From Ohtaekwangia koreensis (GTDB taxonomy: Bacteria > Bacteroidota > Bacteroidia > Cytophagales > Cyclobacteriaceae), in the NCBI RefSeq assembly GCF_900167975.1, contig NZ_FUZU01000001.1:3184597-3248596 (forward strand): a stretch of DNA of 64,000 nucleotides, read 5' to 3'. A program made the translations under genes and the position numbers. The notes under the pieces were generated by a model. The model was not told the origin of the DNA, made no database searches, and saw only the letters and a program-made list of their open reading frames with translations. Positions 17,502 through 28,900 of this stretch are shown here, piece by piece (position 1 is the first letter of the stretch; each line of letters starts with the position of its first letter).

Positions 17502-17935
17502 GAATTTATACGTTATAGGAAAAGCCCACAATATAGAGACATTGTCTTTACATCAGCAAATCAGGAGATTGCTTATTTCCCTGCGATGTGACTCCGGTAT
17601 AGTAAACGTGTCAATACTTTCTGAATATATACTTTACATCACCAACGGCAATCATGCGCGGCTTTCAATATTACGTAGCAGGGAAAATTATTGATCACCC
17701 TACACGCTCCCAACGCCCGAATGACATCGCCGCACTTGAGCTTTAAAAATAAGATGGAATTAAAATTCCCGATTCTCTGAATGCGTTGTCAGGGAATTAC
17801 TATACCATCGCTATCGCTTTTTTACCAATGGTATAATTTAAGTCGAAAACATTCCAGTGTGTTCATGTGTGTTTCCTGGATATTTCTCTTGCCAAAGCAA
17901 TATTTATATCTTCGTATACACCCAAAAAAAATGTT
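17502..17935. other. Divergent intergenic region with two inverted repeats
   Basis: This 434-base region lies between purT (-) and the GH20-like gene (+). Two imperfectly spaced dyads stand next to each other: AATTCCC (17764-17770) with GGGAATT (17792-17798), and TATACCAT (17801-17808) with ATGGTATA (17828-17835). They may be hairpins or operator half-sites for the plus-strand gene. No gene is convincing here. Confidence 0.4.
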
Positions 17936-19033
17936 ATGAAACTATCTCTTCGCGTAGTGTGTATGGCAATGCTTGTATGCATACAAACTATACATGTGCA
18001 TGCGCAACAAAAACAAATCACTACACTTCCTGTACGAGGCTTCTGTATTGCAGCGCCTGTTCCATCCGGTGTTGATACATTTGTGAAATTTATAAAAGAA
18101 GAACTGGCAACCCGCCAGGTAAACACCTTGATTCTGCGTGTAGACTATAATTATCAGTTTGAGCAACACCCTGAGTTGCGTGACAGCATTGCACTTTCAA
18201 AGGCTGATATCAAAAAGCTCGTTCGTGTTTGCAAGGAGTATAACATCCGTCTCACTCCCCAGATCAATTTACTGGGTCACCAGTCGTGGGCAGGCACAAC
18301 GCACAACCTGCTGCGCGCCTATCCGCAGTTTGATGAAACACCACATGTAAAGATGCCCGCTAAATATGTATGGCCGAATGCTGACGGACTATATTGCAAA
18401 AGTTATTGCCCGCTACATCCGGATGTACACGGAATCGTATTTTCATTGGTGGACGAAATTTGTGATGCCTTTGAAAGCAATGCTTTTCATGCCGGTATGG
18501 ATGAAGTGTTTTACCTCGGTGATGATAAATGTCCGCGCTGTGGCGGTCGTGATAAAGCAGAATTGTTTGCGGGCGAAGTTCGCACCATCCGTGATCATCT
18601 CCGGCAGAAGAACCGTGAGCTATGGATTTGGGGCGATCGGTTGCTGGATGGAAAAACTACAGGCATGGGTATGTGGGAAGCAAGCTTTAACAATACACAT
18701 CGTGCTATAGACATGGTACCGAAAGATATAGTGATCTGCGACTGGCACTATGAGCGTGCGGATAAGACGGCGGTATATTTCGCAATGAAGGGATTACGAG
18801 TGATTACCTGCCCCTGGAGAAATCCACAGGTTGGTGCTATACAAGTTGCCGATATGGCAACCTTCCGCAAGGATGCTACGCCTGAACTAAAGGAAAATTA
18901 CCTAGGAATTATGCAGACCGTCTGGTCGGATGCCGAAAGCTTTCTGACTGGTTTCTATGGCAAAAAGAAAGACGGCAAAAGCAATGAAGAGAATACCCCG
19001 TGGAATTGCTTCCGGGTAATTTACTCTAAATAG
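17936..19033 (+). CDS. Exported GH20-like beta-N-acetylhexosaminidase catalytic domain protein
   Basis: 365 residues from the ATG at 17936, which starts a signal peptide ending before QQKQIT. It is a single TIM barrel. The substrate-assisted pair of the family is present in HAGMDEVF (Asp189-Glu190), though the usual HxGGDE reads HAGMDE. TPQINLLGHQSW and ELWIWGDRLLDG (strand ends carrying Trp residues) also fit the barrel. The N-terminal non-catalytic domain of typical GH20 enzymes is absent, so the protein is short. The likely role is removal of terminal amino sugars from glycans or cell-wall fragments in the periplasm; the exact substrate is unknown. Confidence 0.82.
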   Translation: MKLSLRVVCMAMLVCIQTIHVHAQQKQITTLPVRGFCIAAPVPSGVDTFVKFIKEELATRQVNTLILRVDYNYQFEQHPELRDSIALSKADIKKLVRVCKEYNIRLTPQINLLGHQSWAGTTHNLLRAYPQFDETPHVKMPAKYVWPNADGLYCKSYCPLHPDVHGIVFSLVDEICDAFESNAFHAGMDEVFYLGDDKCPRCGGRDKAELFAGEVRTIRDHLRQKNRELWIWGDRLLDGKTTGMGMWEASFNNTHRAIDMVPKDIVICDWHYERADKTAVYFAMKGLRVITCPWRNPQVGAIQVADMATFRKDATPELKENYLGIMQTVWSDAESFLTGFYGKKKDGKSNEENTPWNCFRVIYSK

Positions 19034-19053
19034 TACATATATAGCTAAATATA

Positions 19054-19087
19054 ATGAGCGCAACGAATTGAGTTTCGTTGCGCTCAT
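19054..19087. terminator. Bidirectional terminator hairpin
   Basis: ATGAGCGCAACGAA and TTCGTTGCGCTCAT form a 14-bp perfect stem with a 6-base loop between the convergent GH20-like (+) and beta-lactamase-family (-) genes. Confidence 0.8.
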
Positions 19088-19108
19088 GCTATATATGAAT
19101 CTATCTTT

Positions 19109-21544
19109 TTATTCTACGCGTGAAGATTCTTTCTTCTGCCCTGCAAGATCAACAATAAGCTTGCTGACCTTTCCCGCGGGTTCGCGAACAAACGTCAACC
19201 GTGCATTGAGCTCCTTCACTGTAAATTCTGTTTCCGACACAGGGAAGATTTCATACTTCGGCTGGTTTGTCGCCTGCACAAACAGCTTACTATTTTCATT
19301 GGTGACCGTGATAAAAATATTATTACCATAATCGTATTTTCCGGCATAGGCCGTATATAGCTCCGGTTTTATACTCACAATCACATCGTCCTTTAGTTTC
19401 TTGGCATCAATTGCAAATGCACCTTGCACAAAATGACCGTGCGTTATAGTTCCCTTTTCGTCCTTTATAAACTTTATACGTGCTTCCACTACTTTCCAGA
19501 AAAATTCGTCCGGACCGGAAGGAAATATAGGGAACTTAGGCTGTCCTGAAAGCTGCGCGAACAACTCCTTGCCTTCCGCAGTGATCGTCATGACTGCACC
19601 GTTTTGAAAATCATAGCGGCCAGCATATATACTTACGTCTACATCTGGAACGGATGCTACTGCGTAGGAATTTTGCTTGGCCATTTTATCCCACAGGAAA
19701 TACTCCGCCACGGTATAGGGGTTCATATTCACTTCGGGTGGAACCAGGTTGCTTAACAAAACAACCGTTACATTCTCCTTGGGAAAGCGCACCAGTTGTG
19801 AAGTGAATCCGTGCAGTCCGCCACTGTGTCCAATCGAAAGCAATCCTCTATAGGTATTCATTCCCCAGCCATATCCATACTCTCCGGACGAAGGTGTTTT
19901 TCCATCGTTGAGCACTACAGAAGTAAAGGCGGCATTTATACTTTTCTCATCCAGCACTTTGCCATGAAATACAGCTTCATTCCATTTGTACAGATCTTCT
20001 ACTGTGGAGTATAAAGCTCCGGCACCACCGGCCCAGTTCATGTTCCAATTCAACGCCAGCAGATAGCTATCATTCTCACGTGTATAGCCGAGTGCTTCTT
20101 TGTCAAGGCTGATCCATGTTGCATACACCCCGGTGTTATACATATGGAGCGGCATGAAGAATGTTTCTTTTAAATACTGCGCATAATTTTTACCGGATAC
20201 TTTTTCGATAATATACCCCAGCAGGAAATAGCCTGAGTTGTTATACCGGTATTGTTCACCGGGATTGAAATCATAGGGATCGTTTTTAAAATAATTGATC
20301 AACTCCTCTGGGCTCACTGGCTTCAAGACGCGGGTTAGAAAATCGTCTTTACCGGTATAGCTATGGATACCGGAAGTATGCGTGAGAAGATGGTGCAGGG
20401 TTACTTCGCTACCACGAGGAAAGTCAGGTATATATTTAGAGAGCTTGTCGGTCACTTTCAGTTTTCCATCTTCCTGAAGTTTTAAAATTGCCGAAGCTGT
20501 GAATTGCTTGGTGATTGAGCCGATCCTGAATTTAGTTTCCGGAGAAACCAATGTCTTACTCTTCAGGTTTGCGTACCCGAATCCTTTCTTGTACACGATC
20601 TCTCCATTCTTGGCAACGAGTATAGCTATACCAGGCGATTCTTTTCCTTGCAGTGAACTATATAATCCATCTACCAGCTGTGTGGCGGTTGGCATATTTG
20701 TTTTCACGGCACCTTTTTCCAGCAGCAATGCGGCTACATCTTCGCGGCCATTTAATTGCGCAGCGGTCAGTGGCGTCAGGCCAACAGCGTTCTTCTTATT
20801 GATATCAGCACGCGCGTTCAACAATGTTGTCACCTCATCGAGGTTGCCCTTTGCTGCTGCCGACACCAGTCGCTCGGACAATGCATCACGGTCCAGGAAT
20901 CGTATTGTAAAGCCCCAGCCCTGCGCCATGTCCTGCACTTTGATCAGCAACTGATTGCTGCCTTTGACCAGGGACACCGGAATTATATCCTGGTCAGCAG
21001 TAACTGCGCGACCGGTCCAGTTCTTATGAACTTGTTTTCCATTGAGCCATACTTTTATACCATCATCACTTCCTACTCCCAGGAATGCAGTCAATGCAGA
21101 ATCAGTTTTAATTTCTGCCAGCGCATATACCGCAGCGTAGTCAACCTTCTTATAGATAGCATCCAGGTCAATTGCGTCCGTTGTTCCGCTATAGGGTTTC
21201 CATGCAAATGATTTTCCTTTCAGAAGTATAGCCGGTATAGGTTTGCCGGCAACAGGAGTAACTTGTGTGAGAAGGTCTTCATTGAAAAAGTTTTCCTGCA
21301 ATTGCATATCCGGATCACTGGCTGTATCTTCTTTGACCAGGAAAGGTCCGGCTAGCAACCAGTTCTTCATGTACTGGCCGGCTTGTATACCTTTATAGGA
21401 TGCAATGGCAAATCCTGCATTCGGATCTGCTTTTACCGGGGGCTTCTTTTTCTGAGCTTGCAGCTCCGCTGAAAAAATAAAACATACGAGTGCACACAGG
21501 GCTATACGCACGTGCCACCGAAAAAAAATGGTAATTTTTCTCAT
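19109..21544 (-). CDS. Multidomain exported serine hydrolase: beta-lactamase family with ankyrin repeats
   Basis: 811 residues with a signal peptide. Residues of about 40-215 form a beta-rich ligand-binding-like domain (GVGSDDGIKVWLNGKQVHKN, reminiscent of carbohydrate-binding domains). About 226-285 hold two ankyrin repeats (AAAKGNLDEVTTLLNARADI; LTPLTAAQLNGREDVAALLL). About 290-620 is a class C beta-lactamase / D-Ala-D-Ala carboxypeptidase fold with SITK (Ser343, Lys346), YNNSGY and HSGGLHGF as the three catalytic motifs. The C-terminus carries two copies of a beta domain (IYAGRYDFQNGAVMTITAEG and AYAGKYDYGNNIFITVTNEN, DUF3471-like). The family hydrolyses amides or esters of D-amino acids or small esters; I cannot name the substrate. 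The ankyrin insertion is unusual. Confidence 0.88.
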   Translation of the reverse strand: MRKITIFFRWHVRIALCALVCFIFSAELQAQKKKPPVKADPNAGFAIASYKGIQAGQYMKNWLLAGPFLVKEDTASDPDMQLQENFFNEDLLTQVTPVAGKPIPAILLKGKSFAWKPYSGTTDAIDLDAIYKKVDYAAVYALAEIKTDSALTAFLGVGSDDGIKVWLNGKQVHKNWTGRAVTADQDIIPVSLVKGSNQLLIKVQDMAQGWGFTIRFLDRDALSERLVSAAAKGNLDEVTTLLNARADINKKNAVGLTPLTAAQLNGREDVAALLLEKGAVKTNMPTATQLVDGLYSSLQGKESPGIAILVAKNGEIVYKKGFGYANLKSKTLVSPETKFRIGSITKQFTASAILKLQEDGKLKVTDKLSKYIPDFPRGSEVTLHHLLTHTSGIHSYTGKDDFLTRVLKPVSPEELINYFKNDPYDFNPGEQYRYNNSGYFLLGYIIEKVSGKNYAQYLKETFFMPLHMYNTGVYATWISLDKEALGYTRENDSYLLALNWNMNWAGGAGALYSTVEDLYKWNEAVFHGKVLDEKSINAAFTSVVLNDGKTPSSGEYGYGWGMNTYRGLLSIGHSGGLHGFTSQLVRFPKENVTVVLLSNLVPPEVNMNPYTVAEYFLWDKMAKQNSYAVASVPDVDVSIYAGRYDFQNGAVMTITAEGKELFAQLSGQPKFPIFPSGPDEFFWKVVEARIKFIKDEKGTITHGHFVQGAFAIDAKKLKDDVIVSIKPELYTAYAGKYDYGNNIFITVTNENSKLFVQATNQPKYEIFPVSETEFTVKELNARLTFVREPAGKVSKLIVDLAGQKKESSRVE

Positions 21545-21712
21545 GTATAGGTTTAGATTGAGGTTTGGATCACTAAATATATAACTTTCCTATATAGCCA
21601 TAGCAACGGATGTAAAAACATTATGCACAACATTCATGCCCTGTTAACACAAGGTTAACGGCATCCCATATTTATGGGAGGCAGCCGCGATATTCCGATC
21701 CAATGCTTTCAC

Positions 21713-21720
21713 TATCTTTG
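21713..21720 (+). promoter_or_regulatory. Candidate -7 box (TAnnTTTG) for the 341-aa outer-membrane protein gene
   Basis: TATCTTTG matches the Bacteroidota sigma-ABfr -7 element exactly, 33 bases before the start at 21754. No good TTTG is seen at the expected -33 distance, so the call is moderate. Confidence 0.45.
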
Positions 21721-21753
21721 ATCTTTTATGGACAATCCTAACTTACCCATTTT

Positions 21754-22779
21754 ATGAAAACTCTACCCCTTTTGTGTATTGCGAGTGTATTGAGTCCGGC
21801 GGTTGCCCTGGCGCAGAACGACATCGCTAAATTTTTCCCGGCAGGAAAAGACAATGCAAAAATACTGGTTGGCAACTATATCGAACCGCTGACAAAAGAC
21901 CTTGGTACACTGTTCAACAACGGATGGTATACTACGGCAAAGACGCACAACCGCTTCGGCTTTGATCTCACGGTTACTCTGAACAACGTTCTTGTTAAGA
22001 AAGACGAAAAATATTTTGATGTACCGCAGGGTCTGACAGGATTATCATTCGTGGGAACGACCCAAAACAGTTCAAAGATTCCAACAGCGTATGGTCCTCA
22101 AGGTGATATACCCATTTTCGAAAAAACTTCGGAAGGCGCTGTCTTCGAAGGGCCGGATGGATTTGAACCCGGTAAAGATTACCCGATATCTGCTTCAGTA
22201 CTTCCTACCTTGCAATTGGGTGTCGGTCTTTTCAAGAACACTGATCTACGCGTTCGCTATACTCCCAAGACCACGATCAATGATGTGAAAGCGGGTAACT
22301 GGGGCGTTGGTGTGATGCATGACATCAAGCAACATATTCCGGGCATACAAGAGCTTCCTTTTTCATGGTCATTCTTTGCCGGATATACCCAGATGGATGG
22401 AAGTGTAGACCTGAGTGGTGAATTTGCAGGATCGGGCCAGAAAGGAGAAATGAACGGTAAAGGTATTACACTCCAAACCATCATCAGCAAGAACTTTAAG
22501 ATTGTTACGTTTTACGGATCGGTTGGTTATCAGCAATCTTCTATCGAGTATAAGGTTAAGGGTACCTATGAAGTAGGATCTCCGGGAGGAGAATCCGAAG
22601 TTATCTTAAGACAACCTTTTACATTAACCGATCCTTACGACTATAAATATACCCAGCAAGGCATTCGCGGAACAGCAGGAATTCAATTCAAGTTTGGTCC
22701 TGTAATCTTGAACTCTGATTTTACGCTGGCACACGCGCAGAAATTACTCACAGCCGGTTTCGGATTTACCGTTAACTAG
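21754..22779 (+). CDS. Putative outer-membrane beta-barrel protein (DUF6588-like)
   Basis: 341 residues with a signal peptide ending at ALAQ. The body consists of alternating amphipathic strands ending in aromatic residues (FKIVTFYGSVGYQQSS, GPVILNSDFTLAHAQ), and the last residue strand is LLTAGFGFTVN, as in integral outer-membrane barrels. The N-terminal segment (FFPAGKDNAKILVGNYIEPLTKDL) recalls the Bacteroidota DUF6588 family; I am not certain of that. No enzymatic motif is visible. It is monocistronic: a candidate promoter lies upstream and a strong terminator follows. Confidence 0.75.
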   Translation: MKTLPLLCIASVLSPAVALAQNDIAKFFPAGKDNAKILVGNYIEPLTKDLGTLFNNGWYTTAKTHNRFGFDLTVTLNNVLVKKDEKYFDVPQGLTGLSFVGTTQNSSKIPTAYGPQGDIPIFEKTSEGAVFEGPDGFEPGKDYPISASVLPTLQLGVGLFKNTDLRVRYTPKTTINDVKAGNWGVGVMHDIKQHIPGIQELPFSWSFFAGYTQMDGSVDLSGEFAGSGQKGEMNGKGITLQTIISKNFKIVTFYGSVGYQQSSIEYKVKGTYEVGSPGGESEVILRQPFTLTDPYDYKYTQQGIRGTAGIQFKFGPVILNSDFTLAHAQKLLTAGFGFTVN

Positions 22780-22800
22780 CTTTACAGGTTTTATACTATA

Positions 22801-22834
22801 AAAGGCTCCTGCTGTTTGCAGGAGCCTTTTTGTT
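22801..22834 (+). terminator. Intrinsic terminator
   Basis: GGCTCCTGC and GCAGGAGCC form a 9-bp GC-rich stem with a TGTTT loop, followed by TTTTTGTTTT, just after the barrel gene. Confidence 0.92.
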
Positions 22835-22930
22835 TTGCAGGTCACTTCATGGATTTATATCAACTAAAAGTATAGTATAGTTATTACATCTATACCATCT
22901 GCTTCATATGCTTATTTATAACCTGTGTAT

Positions 22931-22961
22931 AAAAAAAGCCCGCAGCCGAAACTGCGGGCTT
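22931..22961 (-). terminator. Intrinsic terminator of the giant protease gene
   Basis: AAGCCCGCAG and CTGCGGGCTT pair around a 6-base loop; on the minus strand the stem is followed by T7. It lies 38 bases after the protease stop. Confidence 0.92.
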
Positions 22962-22998
22962 CACCCTTTACACTATTATACCTAACTAACTACCTACT

Positions 22999-25900
22999 CT
23001 ACTCTTTTATGAACTTACGGATTTCACGTTTTCCGTTGGAGAGTTGAACCTGAACAAAGTATACACCTGGCGTGAGACCGAGTTTTGATGTACTCACTTT
23101 GTAGTTTCTGAATACACTGGCTTCACCCTGTTCACTGAACATTGCTATACCTTGTGTATTGTGAATGACTACTCCTACATTTCCTTCAACCTTACCTTTC
23201 ACACGAATGGTGAGTTCGTCTTGTACAGGCACAGGGTAAATGGAAAGTCCAAATATACCAGTCTCTTCACCCAGCTCATCCGATGCGGCCAGGCGCGCGT
23301 TGGATGCTCCGTTCACAACTTCGAATGTTACCGTAGTGGGTATACCTGCAGAGCCTGTACCGTTGTAATATGAATACGGAGTGGCTGTCAAAGTATATAC
23401 ACCGGGTGTTGCCGGCCATGGTGTGTCGGATCCGCCAGAACCATTTCCATTCAGTGCGTATGGTGCATTGTTGTCGGTACGGAAATATACTCCGTTCAAT
23501 TCGAACACAACACTCTTCACGGCACTGCCGCCTGCATTTGCGCGGATGTTGATCTTATCATAATAAGGTTTGCTGATATCGATCACACTGCTGTCTGCGA
23601 GGTCTGCTAGTTTAACACCGTTGCTTCTCACAACATCCAGATCCGTTACTGCAGAAGAGTTCAGGATGTGAACAACCGCTTGCAGGCTCTTGCCAGCAGT
23701 ACCCGTACCGTTGACTCTGGTATAGGCGTTGGCGCGAAGCGTATGCGTACCGGTTGTTAACTGATACAGGAAGTATGGATTGAAGTTATATGGTGGCGTG
23801 TTCACCAAATTAGCATTGGTACCATCTTTTATGAATCTGACGCTTCCCACCGCACCCGGATTCGTATTGGCCCGGATGGTAGTGTTGTACAGATCAAATG
23901 TACCTACATCCAGGGTCGCAGAATCTGTAAACGTTGTTAACACCTGACCTGTCTGGATATTTACCAGGCTGAAGCTTTCCACACCGTACGGTATAATTGA
24001 AACGTGGAACGTAGCGGAATCAATTGCTCCTGTTGAATCCGAAGCGATTACCGGTAGATCGTATTCTCCCGCATGACCTAGTGCCGGGTTAATGTTGTAC
24101 GTAGCCGTACCGTTGCCACTGCTTACAGGCGTGATGAACGGAAGATTTTCCAGCAATTGTATCGTTACAAAATCACCGTCAGCATCGGTAGCTGTGAAGG
24201 TAACATCAAGCGAACCGAGTTCGATCACTTCTGCAGAATCAACTTCTCCCAGTACCGGGGCGTAGTTATCGATAACGTGAAGCGTTACAGGAACGATTAC
24301 CGGTGAATGATCAGGATCGTTGCTGGAGATGCTCAGGCTGTCGGTATATATACCACCCAGTAAATCCTTCGCGTTAAAGGTAACGGTAACGGTAGCCGAA
24401 CCTCCGGGAGGAACAGTACCTGATTTAGGATTATACGCTAACCAAGGTGTTGTGGCTGCGCCATCAAATATAGCCAGGTTATCAATGTCCAATGTAGGAC
24501 CTGCTTCTTCCATGAGCGACAGGATTACAACTTGCTCGATGTCGCCAGCAAATCCTTGTCCGGTGAATACTTCAACACCATCTATATAGATTGTGAAGAC
24601 AGCCGTTGCGCGCTCTACATCAATCCGGAATTCAAAATAGCCGGATGGCAACGTAGCGTCTATGGGCTGATACGATCCACTGCCCAGGGAATCCTGAACC
24701 AATACACTCAGACTTCCGTCCGGTGAAATTTGAAAACGTGTATTGACTAATTCCGCTGTAGGCGATTGAGGGATGATCTGCCAGGTAACATCGCTGCCTT
24801 CAACATTCAGTCGTAAACTGGTAGAAGATATAGGCTCTGTTCCAATGGCAACGACAGGCGAGAATGCAAGGGATTGTCCAAGACCATCTGCCAGTCCTCT
24901 GAAGTGTTGTGCCCCTTCAAAAGGATTTTCAGATTCAATTGTCCAATTGCTCCACTGACCTTCCCATCCTTCTTGTCCATCGATATCACCCGGTGCAAAT
25001 TCTTCGAAGCCGGTTACATATAGTTCGATCGCATTCTTCTGCGGTACACGCGATACGAACGCACGTGCATCACGCAGGTTTACCAATCCGGTTGACGGAG
25101 TTGTACGCGTTGCTGTTGGTTGTTTTCTTTCTCTTGCTACACTGATCACCGGCACTGCGTCTGGCACTGGTGTATTACCAAATGCATACTTCAATGTGCT
25201 CGGACCACTGTTGGATATAGTAAGCGTCTGTGTTGCTGAACCACCTACAGGAAGTTCCTGGTGTAACGAATCAGGATCAACCGAAATGATTGCAGGTTCA
25301 CGCACTGTCAAGGACGCCACCACGCCAATCAACGGATCTTCTGTTGCATTGCTGCTCACCAATATACCCGCTACATAAGAGCCTGGCTCTATATCCGATG
25401 CATCAAAGGTTGCTTGTATTTCTGCTACACCTTGAACCGGCACTGTACCCGTTGCAGGATTTACAGTTACCCATGCGCGTGCATCACCCAGGATCACAAC
25501 GTCATCGATCTGTGCATACCAATCATAGTCATCGGTATTCGGATCATAATAATGCCAGCGTAAGCGGAAGGAAGTCGCACCACCGTTCAGGTATTCACCC
25601 AGCGGTACAGTAACAAATTCTCCCGGACCTTCGCGTAATATACCATGGTCTTCATTCCAGCTTAACACGGTTGTCCATGCACCGCCATCAACCTGTATAT
25701 CGAGGTCAAGGAAATCCAGTGAAGAATAATTCTGATAGTTTGCATTATACTGTACGGCGATGTTTTTATACCCTGCCGTGCTGATAACCGGAGTGATCAG
25801 TTCAGTATCAAATTCTGCTTCGCCAACGGCATCGCTACTGGCCGTAGCTGCTTCGCCTGTACCGGCATAGTTCGATTCTCCGAATGCAGCCGCAAAATCC

Positions 25901-28900
25901 CACGCAACACCGTTGCCTGCGTTATCGACCACATTCCAGCCTGAAGGCGGGAAGCTTGCATCTTCGAAGTTCTCTTCGAACAAAGCAGCACCGGTCAGAA
26001 TCTGTATAGAAGATGGCTTTTGTACAGAGGATTTACTAGTCGCTATATCTTTGGCCACTTTATCCTGAAGGCGTTTATCTGTTTTCGCATTGGCAAATTT
26101 ACTTACCGGTTTAGCAGGAAGCTTCGCTATATCTGTAGCGGCTCCAATTACCTGGAGGCTATACGTCAATGGCCGTCCTCCTGTATTCCAGATCTTGAAC
26201 GTTTGCGTAGTATCTTCTTTATAGTCTACTATCGCTTGTAAAACTGTAGGGCTGACTTTGATAGCAGGATCCCCTACAACGGTAAGCGTAGCAGGCACCG
26301 TAAGCTTCGATCCATCTACATCTATATTTACTGCAGAAGAGTACTTCCCGAATTCCAGGTCTGTAGAATTAAAGGTTACCTGCAATTCAACAGAGGCTCC
26401 TGATGGAAGACTTCCGGATGTAGGTGATACGGTCAGGAAATTAACAGCGTCTTCTTTCACGCCATCAATGATCTGAACATCGTCAAGGTCAAGTGTCGGA
26501 CCAGCTTCCTCCATCAATGAAAGGAGAACAAGTTGCTCTATATTTCCTGCAAAGCCCTGGCCGGTAAATACTTTTACATCATCGATATATACATAGAAGT
26601 ATGCTGAATCACGATCTACTTCTATAGTGAGATCAAAATATCCCGAAGGTGTTGTTCCGAACGGTTCGAATCCACCACCCCCTGCTCCATCGCTTACCAG
26701 CGCACTGGCTACACCATCAGGTCCAAACTGAATGCGTGTATTGACAAGCTCTTCTGTAGGCGATTGAGGAATGATCTGCCAGGTTACTCCCGTACCCTGT
26801 ATATTCAATTTCGCGGTAACGGTAGATTTAGCTTCTGTGCCGATTGCCACAACCGGTGAGAATGCTAAAGACTGTCCTAAAGCATCTGCTAATCCGCTGA
26901 GGTGTTTCGAGCCGCTGAATGGATTGGTGGATTCAATTGTCCAATTACCCCACTGTCCAAACCATCCTTCCTGGTCCGTTATATCTCCGGAAGCAAAGCT
27001 TTCAAAATCGGTAGCGTATTGTGCTGTCGAAGCTTGTACAACGGATGCCCTGGAGGCCGCAGATGTATTGCTATAGTGTAACGCTGCTGTACTGGTATAG
27101 TCACCACTTTGTCTGGCAGCAGAATTCTGTTTGATTTTCTCCGCCGGACTTGCCGCTGCGCTACGTGCCTGTGTTGCAGGTAGCGTAATTTTTGTAACCG
27201 ATGCAGTGGCCATTCCGCCCTGAACGGTAACGGTATAGTTATGATCATCGGGACCGTTATTCTTTAATACAAGTGTACGGGTTACGGTCTGATCTTTTTC
27301 GAGTTCTTCAACCAGTGAATCCGGTGTTACGGTAAACTCTGGTCCGAGTACGGTAAGTGTAGCCGGTACTGAAACAAGTTCCTGATTAGGAGCATTGCTT
27401 GCGATGTCTATCGAAGCGGTATATATACCTGCATCCAATCCGGAAGCATCGAATGTTACTTCCAGGTCAACCTGAGTGCCTGGTGCTACTATACCTTCAG
27501 AAGGGCTCACGCTTACAAACGAAGCGCCCGACAGATAATGTACTGCATTCTCATAGAGCGTAGCAAGGTCACCGGTCCACTGAAGCGGACCACCATTACC
27601 CAAACTTGGCAATAAATTCAATGCCACTACATTTCCATTGGCTGCCAGGAATAGTTCGTCATTATCCCAGGCTGCTACTGCTGTGGCACCGGGAGCAAGC
27701 GATACATTTTGTACATAGCCGGTATATTCAAGTTCGGATACACCTTCAAGCAACGGATGACCTGGAGCAAGAATATCGCCCAGTGTTGCCACTATTTCTT
27801 CATCGGTAGTAGAAGGTATAAACGGACCATACTGGTCATCGATAAAACGACCTTCAAGTTTCCATGCATCGTAAGAGTATGCAAACTGATTCACGATCAC
27901 TTTACCACCCTCATCTATATAGTCTGCGAGCAGATCACCAATCACGGATGGTTCAACACCACCCGAGGCAAGCCACTGTGTGTTGTTAGTAGCAAACACG
28001 ATATCATATCCTTCGAGGTCTGCCAGCGTTATGGAAGGCAGGTCCGCTTTCGGGTATACATCGGCTTCTATATCATCGTATGCATCCAGTATAGTTTCGA
28101 CATCCGATACATCGTTATCCGGTGTCAAAATCAATACGTTGGAAACTGCTGCAAGTTGGCCAACTGATTTAAGCTTTACCTGATTGGGATAACTTGCTAT
28201 AGCACTGCTTTTTTCCGCTATGCCCCTGCGGGTTGTACCGACAGCAGGAACCGCTATAGTTTTCACAACAGCAACCGTAGCCGTAGCTTCTGCCGCTACA
28301 GACACCGAATACTCCAGGTTGCTACCGCCCGTGTTCTTCACGGTAAGTATTTTGGTAGAAGTCTTGTCGGTGTTAAGTGTATCAGCCAAAGAATCAGGTG
28401 ATACTTCAATAGACGGTGCCACAACACCTTCGCCCAGTACAAAGACCGTTAGCGTTGGATGCTGGGGATCATTGGTAGCAATACTCAATGTACCGGAAGA
28501 ACTGCCTAACGATGAAGCGGTATATATTACGTTCACGGTAGTGTCCTGAAAAGCACCAAGTACAATTGCTGAAGTAAAGTTGGTGGTAAAGTCCGCATTG
28601 TCTGAGGTTATACTGGAGACCACCAATGAATCGGAGCCTGCATTGGACAGTGTAATATACTTCGTCTTGGATCCGGTTTCAAAAACGGGACCAAAGTCAA
28701 GTGTATCCGGTTCAACGGATGCTATAGGTGCACCGTTGTTGATGACGGTGAGCGTAACGGGAACCACTACGGTATCTGCCAACGGATCGTTGCTGATGAT
28801 GAAGAGTGCCTGTTCATAGGTTCCTGCCAGAAGTCCGCTTGCATCTATAGTCACAGCAACACCAAGGCTATCACCAGGAGCAACGGAAGCACTGTCCGGT

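Noticed and set aside
20499..20954. Long plus-strand open frame opposite the beta-lactamase-family gene
   Set aside because: Antisense to well-supported coding sequence; composition and lack of family make it a shadow.
24461..27013. Direct repeats considered as an insertion sequence or recent duplication
   Set aside because: They encode the same protein domain in frame, are strongly diverged and have no inverted ends or transposase.
27709..28167. 152-codon plus-strand frame opposite the giant protease
   Set aside because: Falls entirely within conserved Ig and ThuA-like modules on the minus strand; no signal or motif.
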